DNA of 64,000 bases from Bradyrhizobium viridifuturi (GTDB taxonomy: Bacteria > Pseudomonadota > Alphaproteobacteria > Rhizobiales > Xanthobacteraceae). Made by a program: the position numbers and the translations under genes. Below, piece after piece: positions 48,226 through 57,242 of the stretch. The stretch lies in the NCBI RefSeq assembly GCF_001238275.1, contig NZ_LGTB01000036.1, positions 1 through 64,000 of the forward strand, read 5' to 3'. Each line of letters opens with the position of its first letter. Positions within the stretch are counted from its first letter, which is position 1. Under the pieces are notes generated by a model. That model had not been told where the DNA came from and did no database searches. It was given only the letters and a program-made list of their open reading frames with translations.

Positions 48226-49686
48226 TCACGAATTCAGCAGCCTGGCGCTTTCGCCAACTCTTGCCTTCAGCGGCATCGGCAAATCCGCAGTCGCCAGATA
48301 AAGATCTGCCAAATGCTTGCCCAGCGCCTCCACCGAGTAGTTTCTACGGACATAGTGAGGGCCGGCAGCGCCGGCGTCGGAAAGCCGCGCGCGGTCCAGG
48401 ATCAGCTGATGCAGGACCTGCTTTATCGTGTCCGGATTTGCCTCGATGACCGGACAGGCCTCCCGCTCGGCCACCGCGACCCCATCGTGCAGATAGCAGA
48501 TGACGGGACAGCCCGATGCCATTGCCTCAACGGCCGTCAAGCCGAACGACCCGCTGATAAGCTGGTCGACAAGAACGTCGATCGTCTGCATCGCCGCCAG
48601 AATCTCATCGTGCGGCCTTCCGCTCAGTTGCAGAAGCTCGACTTCATGACCTTCAGCCTGCAGGGACTCGATTGCGCCTTGCAGATACTTCGTCCCCTTG
48701 AAATAGCCGTGGTTCGGAAAGTGACCCACGACCAGCTTGCCGTTCCTTCGACTCCGGGGTGGCCCGGGAGATACCTTGTCAACATCGACCGTCAAGTACG
48801 GCACATTTCGAGCGCCGGGAATGAGCTTCATGGCGAGCCCATGCGCAACCACAGCGGTTGAGTACTCCCTGATAACTTGCAGCATGGCAGCGCCGCCTGC
48901 ATCGTCGCAGACACAATAGACGCCCGGATCAGGACATTCCGAGCAGAAATTCCATTTTCCCAGCGCCATGTTTTTTTCGCGCGTTCTATGGTCTGCGCCA
49001 TATGCGTAGGTATAGAGCCGCTTCCCGGCCTGCCGATAGATTTCCATCTCGCGCACCGCAATTCCGAAGCGGGGACTGCCGTAGCCACCTGCCGGCTCGA
49101 TGATGCCGCGATCGTTGTACAGATGAAAAAAATCGAAGTTGGCGATCGCCCAGATCAGCATGAGCCATCGAAACAGGAACCAGTCCTCGCCCCGCTCAGC
49201 CACGAGGCGCGCTTGAATTTCAGAGCACACGAAATCGAAATTCGAAGACGTATGGTACGTCGTAAACACCAGCGAGCGCGCATTGACGCCCAAGGCACGG
49301 TCTGCGGCGACGCCCGAAGTCAGATTTACGATCGGCGTGACCCCCCAGAGCGAATTCATCTCTCCGCTCCGCAAGCGATCCTCAGTGATCACGCGACAAT
49401 CGGCGATGAGAGCATCCCAGAAGTCGCGCGCATCACGAGATCGGTCGGGATTGAGGAATGGCCGCAGCGCATCCAGCAGAGTGGTGAGCAGCGCGTAGTC
49501 CCCCTCGGCAGCAACCCGGTTCGCATTTCCAACAATCGCCTGTTCTACGCGGCCTCTCCCACGCGCAGGAGAAAGTGCGGAAACAGCCGCTTCGAACTTC
49601 TGGTTCTTTCGGGCGAACCGCGCGAGGTTGGGAAAACGCGTACCCTCAAACAGATTGCGCGCCGACCGAAAGAGATTCGAAGACAC
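48226..49686 (-). CDS. Glycosyltransferase B1 with conserved CxxC-CxC motif
   Basis: It starts with GTG at 49686 and has 486 residues. Cys248, 251, 258 and 260 follow LGKWNF exactly as in B2, and both share SLWGVTPI/TLWGVTPI and YAYGAD.RTR upstream. The C-terminal domain has HFPNHGYFKGTKYLQGAIE and TAVEAMASGCPV. The two proteins are clearly paralogues. It is followed by the A1 gene, so B1-A1 mirrors B2-A2 with the GT4 gene between. Confidence 0.8.
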   Translation of the reverse strand: MSSNLFRSARNLFEGTRFPNLARFARKNQKFEAAVSALSPARGRGRVEQAIVGNANRVAAEGDYALLTTLLDALRPFLNPDRSRDARDFWDALIADCRVITEDRLRSGEMNSLWGVTPIVNLTSGVAADRALGVNARSLVFTTYHTSSNFDFVCSEIQARLVAERGEDWFLFRWLMLIWAIANFDFFHLYNDRGIIEPAGGYGSPRFGIAVREMEIYRQAGKRLYTYAYGADHRTREKNMALGKWNFCSECPDPGVYCVCDDAGGAAMLQVIREYSTAVVAHGLAMKLIPGARNVPYLTVDVDKVSPGPPRSRRNGKLVVGHFPNHGYFKGTKYLQGAIESLQAEGHEVELLQLSGRPHDEILAAMQTIDVLVDQLISGSFGLTAVEAMASGCPVICYLHDGVAVAEREACPVIEANPDTIKQVLHQLILDRARLSDAGAAGPHYVRRNYSVEALGKHLADLYLATADLPMPLKARVGESARLLNS

Positions 49687-49707
49687 CGATGCCGTTCCGC
49701 AATCGTC

Positions 49708-50841
49708 TCAGGCGCTGGCCCGGTTGATGCAATCGACCACGCGGCGCTGATCCTCCTCCGTCATGTTCGGGAAGATCGGCAGCGTGATCGTCGTGTCCTC
49801 CGCGAGCGCCGCGTTCGGAAACTGCTCGGGCCGCAGGCCATACTTATTCTTGTAGTAGCCGAGCCGGTGCACTGCATGCGTGCCTGGCCGAGTTTGAATT
49901 GCCGCGGCGGCCAGCGTCGCCATCACCGCGTTGCGGCGGGCGCGATCTCCGTCAACGAAACGAATAACGTAGGACTGAAACGCATGCCCGTCGACGTCTC
50001 CGCCGAGCGGTCGCACGATTGAATTGTTTCCTGCCAGCAATTCGGAATAGCGATGGCCGAGACGCCTGCGCTCCGCGAGCAGCCGGTCGAGCTTGCCCAT
50101 TTGCGCCACGCCGACGGCTGCCTGAATGTCGGACAGGCGCAAGTTGAAGCCGAGATTGTCAAACGTCGCCATCGTCCAGGGACCGTGAGGCTCGATCGAT
50201 GCATCCGGAGCGCCGGTGGAGCCATGGTTGCGCTGCGATCGCACGCGTTCCGCAAGATCATCGCGGTTGGTGGTTACGGCGCCGCCCTCTCCAGTCGTGA
50301 CCGCCTTGCGCGGATGGAACGAGAAGCAACCGATGTCGCCGATCGCGCCAATCGGCTTGCCCTTGTAGGTCGTGCCGATCGCGCACGCGGCGTCCTCGAT
50401 CACGGCGATGCCTCGAGGTTCTGCAATCGCCTTGATCTCGTCCATCGGGGCGGCGAGACCAAACAGATGGACCGCAACGATCGCCTTCGTGCGCGGCGTG
50501 ATCGCGGCCTCCAGCCGTTCCGGATCGATATTGAAGGTCGACAGATCGATGTCGGCGAAGACGGGCTTCGCACCGACATATTCGGCGGAGTGCGCGCTTG
50601 TCACCCAGGTGAAGGCCGGGACGATCACCTCGTCGCCCGGCCCAAGTTTCAGGGCCAGGGTCGCCAAATGCAGCGCGGCGGTGCAGGACGTGCACGCAAG
50701 GGCATGCTTGACGCCATGTTTCTCGGCAATCAGCCGCTCGAAGCGCTCCGTGAAAGGCCCCTGCGTAACCCATTTCGAGTCGAGGCACTCCCGCAGCAAC
50801 GCAATTTCAGCTTCGTCGAAACTCGGTTCTGTGATGTTCAT
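49708..50841 (-). CDS. DegT/DnrJ/EryC1-family sugar aminotransferase 2
   Basis: From ATG 50841 (MNITEPSFDEAE) it has 377 residues with the PLP-Lys179 in CFSFHPRKAVTTGEGG. The open frame extends 130 codons upstream, but that part overlaps the methyltransferase gene antiparallel-like and is not conserved. VTQGPFTERFE and HLFGLAAPMDEI fit enzymes transaminating C-4 or C-3 keto-sugar nucleotides. It is the second WbpE candidate of the locus. Neighbours are a methyltransferase (upstream) and glycosyltransferase B1. Confidence 0.88.
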   Translation of the reverse strand: MNITEPSFDEAEIALLRECLDSKWVTQGPFTERFERLIAEKHGVKHALACTSCTAALHLATLALKLGPGDEVIVPAFTWVTSAHSAEYVGAKPVFADIDLSTFNIDPERLEAAITPRTKAIVAVHLFGLAAPMDEIKAIAEPRGIAVIEDAACAIGTTYKGKPIGAIGDIGCFSFHPRKAVTTGEGGAVTTNRDDLAERVRSQRNHGSTGAPDASIEPHGPWTMATFDNLGFNLRLSDIQAAVGVAQMGKLDRLLAERRRLGHRYSELLAGNNSIVRPLGGDVDGHAFQSYVIRFVDGDRARRNAVMATLAAAAIQTRPGTHAVHRLGYYKNKYGLRPEQFPNAALAEDTTITLPIFPNMTEEDQRRVVDCINRASA

Positions 50842-50942
50842 TTGGTCGATGCTTTCAATGCCCGAGGCTCCTGAAACTTCCGTCGAGAACGAACTGCTTC
50901 GAAATCCGACCGCGAAATTCAGGGAGCGCCCTTGACCCAGCC

Positions 50943-52097
50943 CTAAGCCGAATAGATCTCCACGCCGTAAGGCGCGAGCTTCGCTTTCACCTGATCGAAA
51001 TAGACCGGGCTGATCGCCAGCGCGACGTGCCGGATCCCCAGTTCCTTGATCTTGTCGAGGCCGCCCACCGAACGTCCGTGCAGGCCGCTTCCCCACGTGG
51101 AACGATTCTCGTCGAGATAAGCCGCGATCTTCGCAACGTCGAAGCCGAGGTAGAACGGCGCAAACAAGCCCGACGACCCCAGGCCAAAGATGGCAAAGGG
51201 CTCCCCGGCGGCATCGGCTGCCTTGCGGCACCGGTCGATCGCGTCCATCGCGCTCTTGGCCACCATCGCGTTCTGATCAACGATGCGCTGATTGAGCTCC
51301 ACGACATTCGCCGCTTTCGGCTTCGGACCATCGACCTTCCTCAGCAGAATAAAGATCGGGACGCCCGCTTCCTTGGAAGCCACCACCTCGAATCCTGCGG
51401 CGTGAGCCAGCGATTCCAATGAATGCAGGGTCAGCTTCGACAGGTGATCCGCGCAAAACAGGTCGTTCGGATTCTTCGCGAAGTTGGGGACGCGAATGTA
51501 GAAGAGGCCCGACGTCTTGAGGCGTTGATGCGCCCATTTCAACATGTCGAGCGGGTTGTCGACGTGCTCGAGCACGCCCAGCGCCACGATCAGATCGAAG
51601 CTGCCCGCCTCGGCCTCGAACTCCTTGTAGTCGCAGCGACTAAGCCGGGCGGAAGGAAACTTCTTCTGCAGCACATCGAATGCCGAGCTCGGTTCGAAGG
51701 CCGCCGCGCGCCAGTCGCGGGATTCCTCGAGAAAATGTCCGAGAAAATCGCCTTTTCCCGCACCGATCTCCAGAATGGATCCATCAGCCGGCAGGCTGGT
51801 CATCTCCCTCAGAATCTGGTGCGTGCGCTCCGCCTGGGAGATCGGCGCCGGACCCGAGAAGCTCTGAATTGCCGCATCCTGACTCTTCATCATCAGGCTG
51901 TAGCTTTCCTTATAGAAGGCTTCGCTCCATCCCCTGGTCCCGCCGGCATTGAATATGAGGCCGCAATGCGAACAAAGCCGATTGTCCAACGACGCGTCAC
52001 GCAGGACCATCATATCGGAGGTGATGCACGTTCCTGAAAACGAGGGATAGATGTCCTGCAGACGATCGGACTCGCACACCGGGCACTGTTTTTTCAT
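50943..52097 (-). CDS. Zinc-binding class I C-methyltransferase for deoxysugars
   Basis: The 384 residues show an N-terminal zinc pair CPVC (5-8) and CSHC (42-45), a SAM-binding LEIGAGKGD (109-117) and a C-terminal domain opening AIFGLGSSGLFAPFYLG. This three-part layout is that of NDP-hexose C-methyltransferases (TylC3-type) and related proteins in O-antigen loci. C-methylation of a keto-sugar nucleotide is therefore likely. It stands 36 bases from the ATP-grasp gene and just before aminotransferase 2, which would act on the same keto-sugar. Confidence 0.82.
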   Translation of the reverse strand: MKKQCPVCESDRLQDIYPSFSGTCITSDMMVLRDASLDNRLCSHCGLIFNAGGTRGWSEAFYKESYSLMMKSQDAAIQSFSGPAPISQAERTHQILREMTSLPADGSILEIGAGKGDFLGHFLEESRDWRAAAFEPSSAFDVLQKKFPSARLSRCDYKEFEAEAGSFDLIVALGVLEHVDNPLDMLKWAHQRLKTSGLFYIRVPNFAKNPNDLFCADHLSKLTLHSLESLAHAAGFEVVASKEAGVPIFILLRKVDGPKPKAANVVELNQRIVDQNAMVAKSAMDAIDRCRKAADAAGEPFAIFGLGSSGLFAPFYLGFDVAKIAAYLDENRSTWGSGLHGRSVGGLDKIKELGIRHVALAISPVYFDQVKAKLAPYGVEIYSA

Positions 52098-52133
52098 CGT
52101 GGTCGCTCTCTGTTGATCGTGGAACGTCGCTTC

Positions 52134-53189
52134 TTAGCCGACGAGATGCTCTTCCAAGCCTCGCAAGATCATCATTTCCTTGTACGGGAATCGCTCCGGA
52201 ATCGTTTCCCCGAAAACATCGCGCCGAATGAGAACGTCGGGCTCATTGTATCCGGCCATTGCCCTCAAGGAGGTCGTTCCCGAAAAGCGCGGGTTGATCT
52301 CAAATGGAATGACGACCCCATCCGCCACGCGGCACTGCACGTTCACGGGCGCTTTTGGCGACAGTGACTCGGCAATCTTCTCGCACGCGCTCCGCACCGA
52401 GGGCCAGTCGGCGACGTGGCCTTGCGAGATGCCCGTCGACACAACGAGCCGCGCACCGAACTCCGGCCGCCCCGTCCGGTTTGGAACCTGCGTGCGGATC
52501 GTTAGCGCGTTGTTGATGACACGCTTGATCGCAATCGAATTGATCAGGACGCCGTCCGCCCCGAAAAGCACGCCGACGGTGTACTCGTCTTCAGAACTGC
52601 CGATGTACTCCTGGATCGTAAACGACGGACAAACTCCGAGGAGATAGCGCGAGAAAGTCAGGAGTTCCTCGGTCGACTGAACGATGAACACGTTGGCCGA
52701 TCCGCCACCCCCTACTGCAGGCTTCAGAATGGCCGGCAAGACTGCCCAATCATCAAGATCCGACAGCGCGCGGACTTCCCTGAACTTCGGCGTCGCGAAG
52801 CCGCACGACGCCAGGTGCGCCATGGTTTTCGTCTTGTCCTGGCAGATATCCAGAACCGACGGTGGATTGACAGGAACGTAAAAGCCATCCGCCTCAAGCG
52901 CAGCTCTGGATCGGCTCATCACGGCCATCTCGGGCTCCGACCCATGAAAGATGGCGACGCACTTCTCTGATTGGGCCAGAGACCGGAGCTCATCCAGATA
53001 TGCAGGATCAGTCGCCCGCGGCAACCTCACGAACTTATCGACCAGGTGCCGGTTCGCGCAGGCATCAGACATGTCGGTGCCGACGATGTCGTATTCGAGT
53101 TCTCCCAGCCGAAGAGCCTTGAGGATTTGCTCGCCATGCCCGCCTCCGCCGATCCCGGTCAGCAGCACCTTGACGCGCCTACGCTTCAC
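52134..53189 (-). CDS. ATP-grasp ligase (CarB-like)
   Basis: The 351-residue protein has a Rossmann-like N-terminal domain with GIGGGGHGEQI and an ATP-grasp core with LKPAVGGGGSANVF and EINPRFSGTT (metal-binding Glu/Asn). It starts with GTG at 53189 behind GAGGA, overlapping the phosphoesterase by 11 bases. ATP-grasp enzymes form amide or thioester bonds between a carboxylate and an amine. In this locus it may attach an amino acid to a uronic or amino sugar. The substrate is not readable. Confidence 0.8.
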   Translation of the reverse strand: MKRRRVKVLLTGIGGGGHGEQILKALRLGELEYDIVGTDMSDACANRHLVDKFVRLPRATDPAYLDELRSLAQSEKCVAIFHGSEPEMAVMSRSRAALEADGFYVPVNPPSVLDICQDKTKTMAHLASCGFATPKFREVRALSDLDDWAVLPAILKPAVGGGGSANVFIVQSTEELLTFSRYLLGVCPSFTIQEYIGSSEDEYTVGVLFGADGVLINSIAIKRVINNALTIRTQVPNRTGRPEFGARLVVSTGISQGHVADWPSVRSACEKIAESLSPKAPVNVQCRVADGVVIPFEINPRFSGTTSLRAMAGYNEPDVLIRRDVFGETIPERFPYKEMMILRGLEEHLVG

Positions 53190-53877
53190 GATCGTTCCTC
53201 ACTTCGTAGTTTGAGCATCGTTCCAGCAGGGATGTCACAGTGGGCGAAAGCGAATGGCGCGAAAGGATTCGGCGGCAGCAGCCCGAGATATCGAACCTGA
53301 TGATCGTCGCTGAACGTTCGCGAAGATCATATATGCAGACCGCGCCACGAAGGTCGTCACCGCGTGGAAGGCCACAGCTGCCCACGTTGACAAACAGCTT
53401 TCCGCCGTGCTCGCGCACGAACGGATGATGGGTGTGGCCCATGAAAACGACATCGGCGCTCACAGCCGAGAGATCGGCCAGGCTGCTGTCCGGATAGACA
53501 TATCCCGCGAGCGGATCCTTTGGACTGCCATGGACGAACAGCATCGTTCCGTGCTCGCCGTTCAAGCGCAATTGCGATGGCCACCCGCTGATGAACTCTC
53601 GCTCATCGTGACTGAGCGCCGCGAATGTTTCCCGGTGACGATAAACGAGATCCTTGGCGTCATTCGCGCTCTGTCGCAGCAGCATGTCATCGTGATTTCC
53701 GCGAACGGAACGAATGCTGCGGCCCATGAGTGCGCTGACGACGCCCTTGTCCGGGATATATCCGACGGCGTCGCCCAGAAAGTAAATCTCGTCGGCGCCC
53801 GCGTCCGTCAGGATCTGGAGCGCCAGCTCGAAAGCCTCCACGTTACCGTGGGCATCAGACAGGATACCGAGACGCAT
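53179..53877 (-). CDS. Calcineurin-like phosphoesterase (YfcE/prpE type)
   Basis: In 232 residues it carries SDAHGN (metal site 1), FLGDAVGYIPD, RGNHDD and GHTHHPF, all intact. The C-terminal 40 residues beyond the core are Ser/Arg/Cys-rich. It starts at ATG 53877 and overlaps the ATP-grasp gene. Small YfcE-like enzymes hydrolyse phosphodiesters or phosphomonoesters. Here it might dephosphorylate an intermediate of the polysaccharide modification. Its pairing with an ATP-grasp enzyme is notable. Confidence 0.82.
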   Translation of the reverse strand: MRLGILSDAHGNVEAFELALQILTDAGADEIYFLGDAVGYIPDKGVVSALMGRSIRSVRGNHDDMLLRQSANDAKDLVYRHRETFAALSHDEREFISGWPSQLRLNGEHGTMLFVHGSPKDPLAGYVYPDSSLADLSAVSADVVFMGHTHHPFVREHGGKLFVNVGSCGLPRGDDLRGAVCIYDLRERSATIIRFDISGCCRRILSRHSLSPTVTSLLERCSNYEVRNDREA

Positions 53878-53904
53878 GCCGAGATGATCAGTTGTTTGCC
53901 AATC

Positions 53905-56418
53905 TCAGGACCACGGCAGCGCGAAGCGTCTACGCGCCGCGGACCCGCTTTGACTGGGCCTCCGTTCGAACCACTCAAAACATTCGCTCATCGTCCACGG
54001 AACAAACCCGTCCTCGACAAGCTTGCGGACAGCCTGGTGCATCCCCTGTGTCTTGCCAATATTCTCGGGATGAAGATTGACGACGATCACGCCGGGAACG
54101 CCATCGTTGCGAATTCGCTCGGCCAGTCCAAGGATACAGTCGGCCGACTGCTGGTCATCCCAACCATGCACGAATACGATCCCGTCACCGATCGCAGTCA
54201 GGACACTCCAATGTTCCGTCAGCCTGTCGTCCAGCAAGAGCTTGGCCGGCAACAGCGAACCATTGAGGATGCAGCCGTCGAGCCCCGGCAGATTGGAACT
54301 GCCCTTCACGCCGTGAGCATTCCAGGCCGTCGCGTGCCTCCAATAGCCGTCATTCAGAAAGCCGTGATTGCGTACGGTGCGCGCACCTTCTCCGGTCAAT
54401 TGCTCGAACCATTTTGCCTGATCGGCAAACAGTTCGGCGTATCGATCGGGATGCTCGAGCGCATCGGGATGAAGGCCCAGTTCGACCTTCCTGCCCGATT
54501 TAAGCTGCTTGAGCGTGCTCGCGGTGTGCTTTGTGAGGGGATGAAGAAAGTAGGTGACCGGTGTCGATCCGAGCGCCTCGCGCTGCTGCGCATAGCAACT
54601 CAGCGCCGCCTGGTCGTCATCACCCGTCACGACGATAGCGCCCACCGCCCCATTCGGCAGCATCGGCAACCGGCTTACCCCGCAATACCGCGCCAATGCA
54701 TCGGCCAGAGCCTCGCACCACCAGTCGGCGGGCCGCTCACGCAGACTTTCTCCGGCAAGCTGGCCCTCGAAAAGATAGTTCGGCCGCTCACCGGCAAAGC
54801 CCCACATTGCCTCCGCGGGACGCTTCGCGGCCGCCGCGGGATCCCCCTGGCGATAGCGAACAATGTCGGAAACGAAATCGGTCCCGATGAACATGATCGG
54901 GCCGCCCGCAGCATTGCTCAAGCAGAGCCAGGCTGCGCGCCCCTCATCGTCGGATACGATCGGCACTCCGTCCGGGGCGACAAAGCGCATGTAGGAATGC
55001 AGCGTCCGCAGCCGCTTCCATGGCCTCGTCCCTGCCGTCTCGGCCCGCAGCGCTTGGGCGGAGCCGATGGTTCTTGCCTCTGCCGCAACGGCAAATGCTT
55101 CGGCAAACTCGACCGCCGGCAGCACTGCCGCGACCGCGCGGCCGCTCGCGAGGACCGCGCGCGCCATGTCCACATCCGTCCCCTGAGGACGGTACAGCAC
55201 GACGGGAGTGCCATCGGACGATGCCGAGGCCTGCGCAAGCCCAAACACCCGGAGCAGGTGCGCGACGAATTCGCTGCCGGTTTGTGCAGTTAGAGACGAC
55301 GGCGCCGTGCGATGCCCGATGCACTCGAAACTATCCCGTATCGCGGGAAGCTCCCGGATGTACTTTTCCGGGCGCCGGAACATGCTGCCCTGGATGATCG
55401 GTCTGGCCTTGGATCCGAACTTGGTCTTGAAATACGATACCTTGGATATCGGCCAGTCCCGCGGCACTTCAGGAAACCATGGGCCCAGGCGGTAAGTCTG
55501 GAAGCCGGCGCGCTTCGCCCACAGCATCGCACTCCAATGGAGAAAGTCGTTCGGCCTGAAGTTCAGTTCGTCGGGTCGCGAAACTCCGGCCATGAAATGC
55601 ACGGCGCCCTTGTCACTCAACAGGAACAGGCCTGCAAGGCGGATCTCCTGGGCTCGCGCAAACAGCAGATGCGCGCGGCCCTGCGAAAAGAAACTCTCCA
55701 GCACGGCTTGGTAGTAGTCGGCGGGTGGCAGCACCTCGCCCGTCCGTGCTGCCGATTCCCTGGCTATTTCCAGGTAGCTGTCCAGCGCCGATCGATCCGT
55801 CGCAAGCTCGAATTCGAGGCCCGCCTTGATCGCCTTTCGAACCGCCCGGCGACACCCGTCATCCAAATTCGCGAACAGTTCGTCCTCCGACCGATCAAGG
55901 TCGATCAACTGATCGGCATTGACGGTCGAAAGGCCCGGAAAGGGTGTCATTCCATGCGGACCGAAGGCGATCCCGAGGTGGAATCCAAAGTCTCTCACCC
56001 AGAAGGGAATTTCCTCGCGCGAGGCCGAGCGATTTGCCGGCGCGAGATTGTGGCTGTTCAGCTGGATCCGATCGACGTCGTACAATTCACCAAGCGCAAA
56101 TATCTGCTTCATGGCCGCCGAACGGACAGCCCGCATCGTGCTTCGATCGATCCCTTCAGGAATAGCGAGGCCCGTATGGCGATGAATGCCCGAATGCAGC
56201 AACCGCTCACCGAATACGCCGCTCTCGTTCAAGTACAGCGGCTGGATTCCGACAACGTCACCGTTTTCAACGAGCCCGAACGACAGGTTGGTAGCCGCGA
56301 AGAAGCGCTCTTCGATCCCAACCCATGCCGCATCGTGGGTCAGCCACGCCTCAGGCGAGGACGCCGCCAACGGGTTCCAGCGATCGGGCCCAAGCTCGTG
56401 GAATCCGACGATCTTCAT
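53905..56418 (-). CDS. FemAB-like acyltransferase fused to polysaccharide-deacetylase-like domain
   Basis: The 837-residue protein has an N-terminal GNAT/FemAB-like half (about 1-365, ending in VSYFKTKFGSKARP). A middle region (about 400-570) of unknown fold follows, then a NodB/CE4-like domain from about 590. The deacetylase metal motif is present as TGDDDQ (598-603), with GLHPDAL (His650) and a second His-rich stretch FVHGWDDQ near 760. Length and fusion are unusual. FemAB uses aminoacyl donors, so the protein may first add an amino acid or acyl group and then deacetylate the sugar. It overlaps the methyltransferase gene by 4 bases. Confidence 0.75.
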   Translation of the reverse strand: MKIVGFHELGPDRWNPLAASSPEAWLTHDAAWVGIEERFFAATNLSFGLVENGDVVGIQPLYLNESGVFGERLLHSGIHRHTGLAIPEGIDRSTMRAVRSAAMKQIFALGELYDVDRIQLNSHNLAPANRSASREEIPFWVRDFGFHLGIAFGPHGMTPFPGLSTVNADQLIDLDRSEDELFANLDDGCRRAVRKAIKAGLEFELATDRSALDSYLEIARESAARTGEVLPPADYYQAVLESFFSQGRAHLLFARAQEIRLAGLFLLSDKGAVHFMAGVSRPDELNFRPNDFLHWSAMLWAKRAGFQTYRLGPWFPEVPRDWPISKVSYFKTKFGSKARPIIQGSMFRRPEKYIRELPAIRDSFECIGHRTAPSSLTAQTGSEFVAHLLRVFGLAQASASSDGTPVVLYRPQGTDVDMARAVLASGRAVAAVLPAVEFAEAFAVAAEARTIGSAQALRAETAGTRPWKRLRTLHSYMRFVAPDGVPIVSDDEGRAAWLCLSNAAGGPIMFIGTDFVSDIVRYRQGDPAAAAKRPAEAMWGFAGERPNYLFEGQLAGESLRERPADWWCEALADALARYCGVSRLPMLPNGAVGAIVVTGDDDQAALSCYAQQREALGSTPVTYFLHPLTKHTASTLKQLKSGRKVELGLHPDALEHPDRYAELFADQAKWFEQLTGEGARTVRNHGFLNDGYWRHATAWNAHGVKGSSNLPGLDGCILNGSLLPAKLLLDDRLTEHWSVLTAIGDGIVFVHGWDDQQSADCILGLAERIRNDGVPGVIVVNLHPENIGKTQGMHQAVRKLVEDGFVPWTMSECFEWFERRPSQSGSAARRRFALPWS

Positions 56419-57242
56419 TTCGCAATGAATATGGCGTTGAAGCGCGTGCCGACATACGGATTGTTGGCGTGAATGTCGGTAATTTGAGTTTCGACCCGAA
56501 GGCGCCTGCCGAGCTGAATGAAGTCGTCCCTGGAGAACCAGTGCGACACGATCTCCGGCTTGATCTCGCGCACGGCGTTCTTGGCGCTCAATCCCAGATA
56601 GCGCGAGAATTTCGACAGAGGACCCGCTTTCCCGGCCTTGACCATGGTTTCGATGGGCGGACGGTTTGTCTGGGCCCCGAACCCGGCCGCCAGGCGCGTT
56701 GCGATCTGCTGGGTTCGCTCAATTTCATTTCGATCCGGGACAGAGCCAATCAGCACGCGGCCGCCGCTTCGCACGGTGCGCAGCATGTCCCGAATGATCT
56801 TCTCACCTGTCTCGAACTTCGGAAAATTGGAGAACACATCGTAGCAAAAAGCGGCATCGAACTCGCCGTTGCCGAATTCCAGCTTCTGCCCGTCTCCCTT
56901 GCGGAACTCGGCGTTACCGAGCTTCAGCCGCTGCGCGACCCGCAAAGGAGCCTCCGCAAGATCGACCCCGGTGTATTTCCGCACGTTCGGCGCAACGAGA
57001 GACGCCAACAGGCCCGCTGCGCATCCGACTTCCAGCACCGCAGAGTTCTGATCAAGTCGCATCAGATCGAGGAGGTGCGACTTGAGATCGTCGAGCAGGC
57101 TCGGGTCGGTCCAGAGAAACGGATTTCTGCCGGCGACGTAACAGAGGTCGTCCAGCGTTGGCTCCTCCGATATCTGCCGCGCACGAAGCTCGAAGAACGC
57201 CTCAAGCCTCTCCTGCCAATCACCGTCCGTCATCGTTGCCAT
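56415..57242 (-). CDS. SAM-dependent methyltransferase, possible chain-terminating enzyme
   Basis: The 275-residue class I methyltransferase has LEVGCAAGLLASL and a DVFSNF catalytic region. Its ATG at 57242 overlaps the wzt stop (TGATG). Position between wzt and the FemAB fusion suggests it acts with the exporter. In ABC-transporter-dependent O-antigen systems a methyltransferase (WbdD) caps the chain and Wzt recognises the cap. This is inference, since no kinase domain is seen here. Confidence 0.8.
   Translation of the reverse strand: MATMTDGDWQERLEAFFELRARQISEEPTLDDLCYVAGRNPFLWTDPSLLDDLKSHLLDLMRLDQNSAVLEVGCAAGLLASLVAPNVRKYTGVDLAEAPLRVAQRLKLGNAEFRKGDGQKLEFGNGEFDAAFCYDVFSNFPKFETGEKIIRDMLRTVRSGGRVLIGSVPDRNEIERTQQIATRLAAGFGAQTNRPPIETMVKAGKAGPLSKFSRYLGLSAKNAVREIKPEIVSHWFSRDDFIQLGRRLRVETQITDIHANNPYVGTRFNAIFIAK

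Noticed and set aside
50842..51231. Upstream extension of aminotransferase 2
   Set aside because: The added 130 residues overlap the methyltransferase gene in another frame and are not aminotransferase-like.
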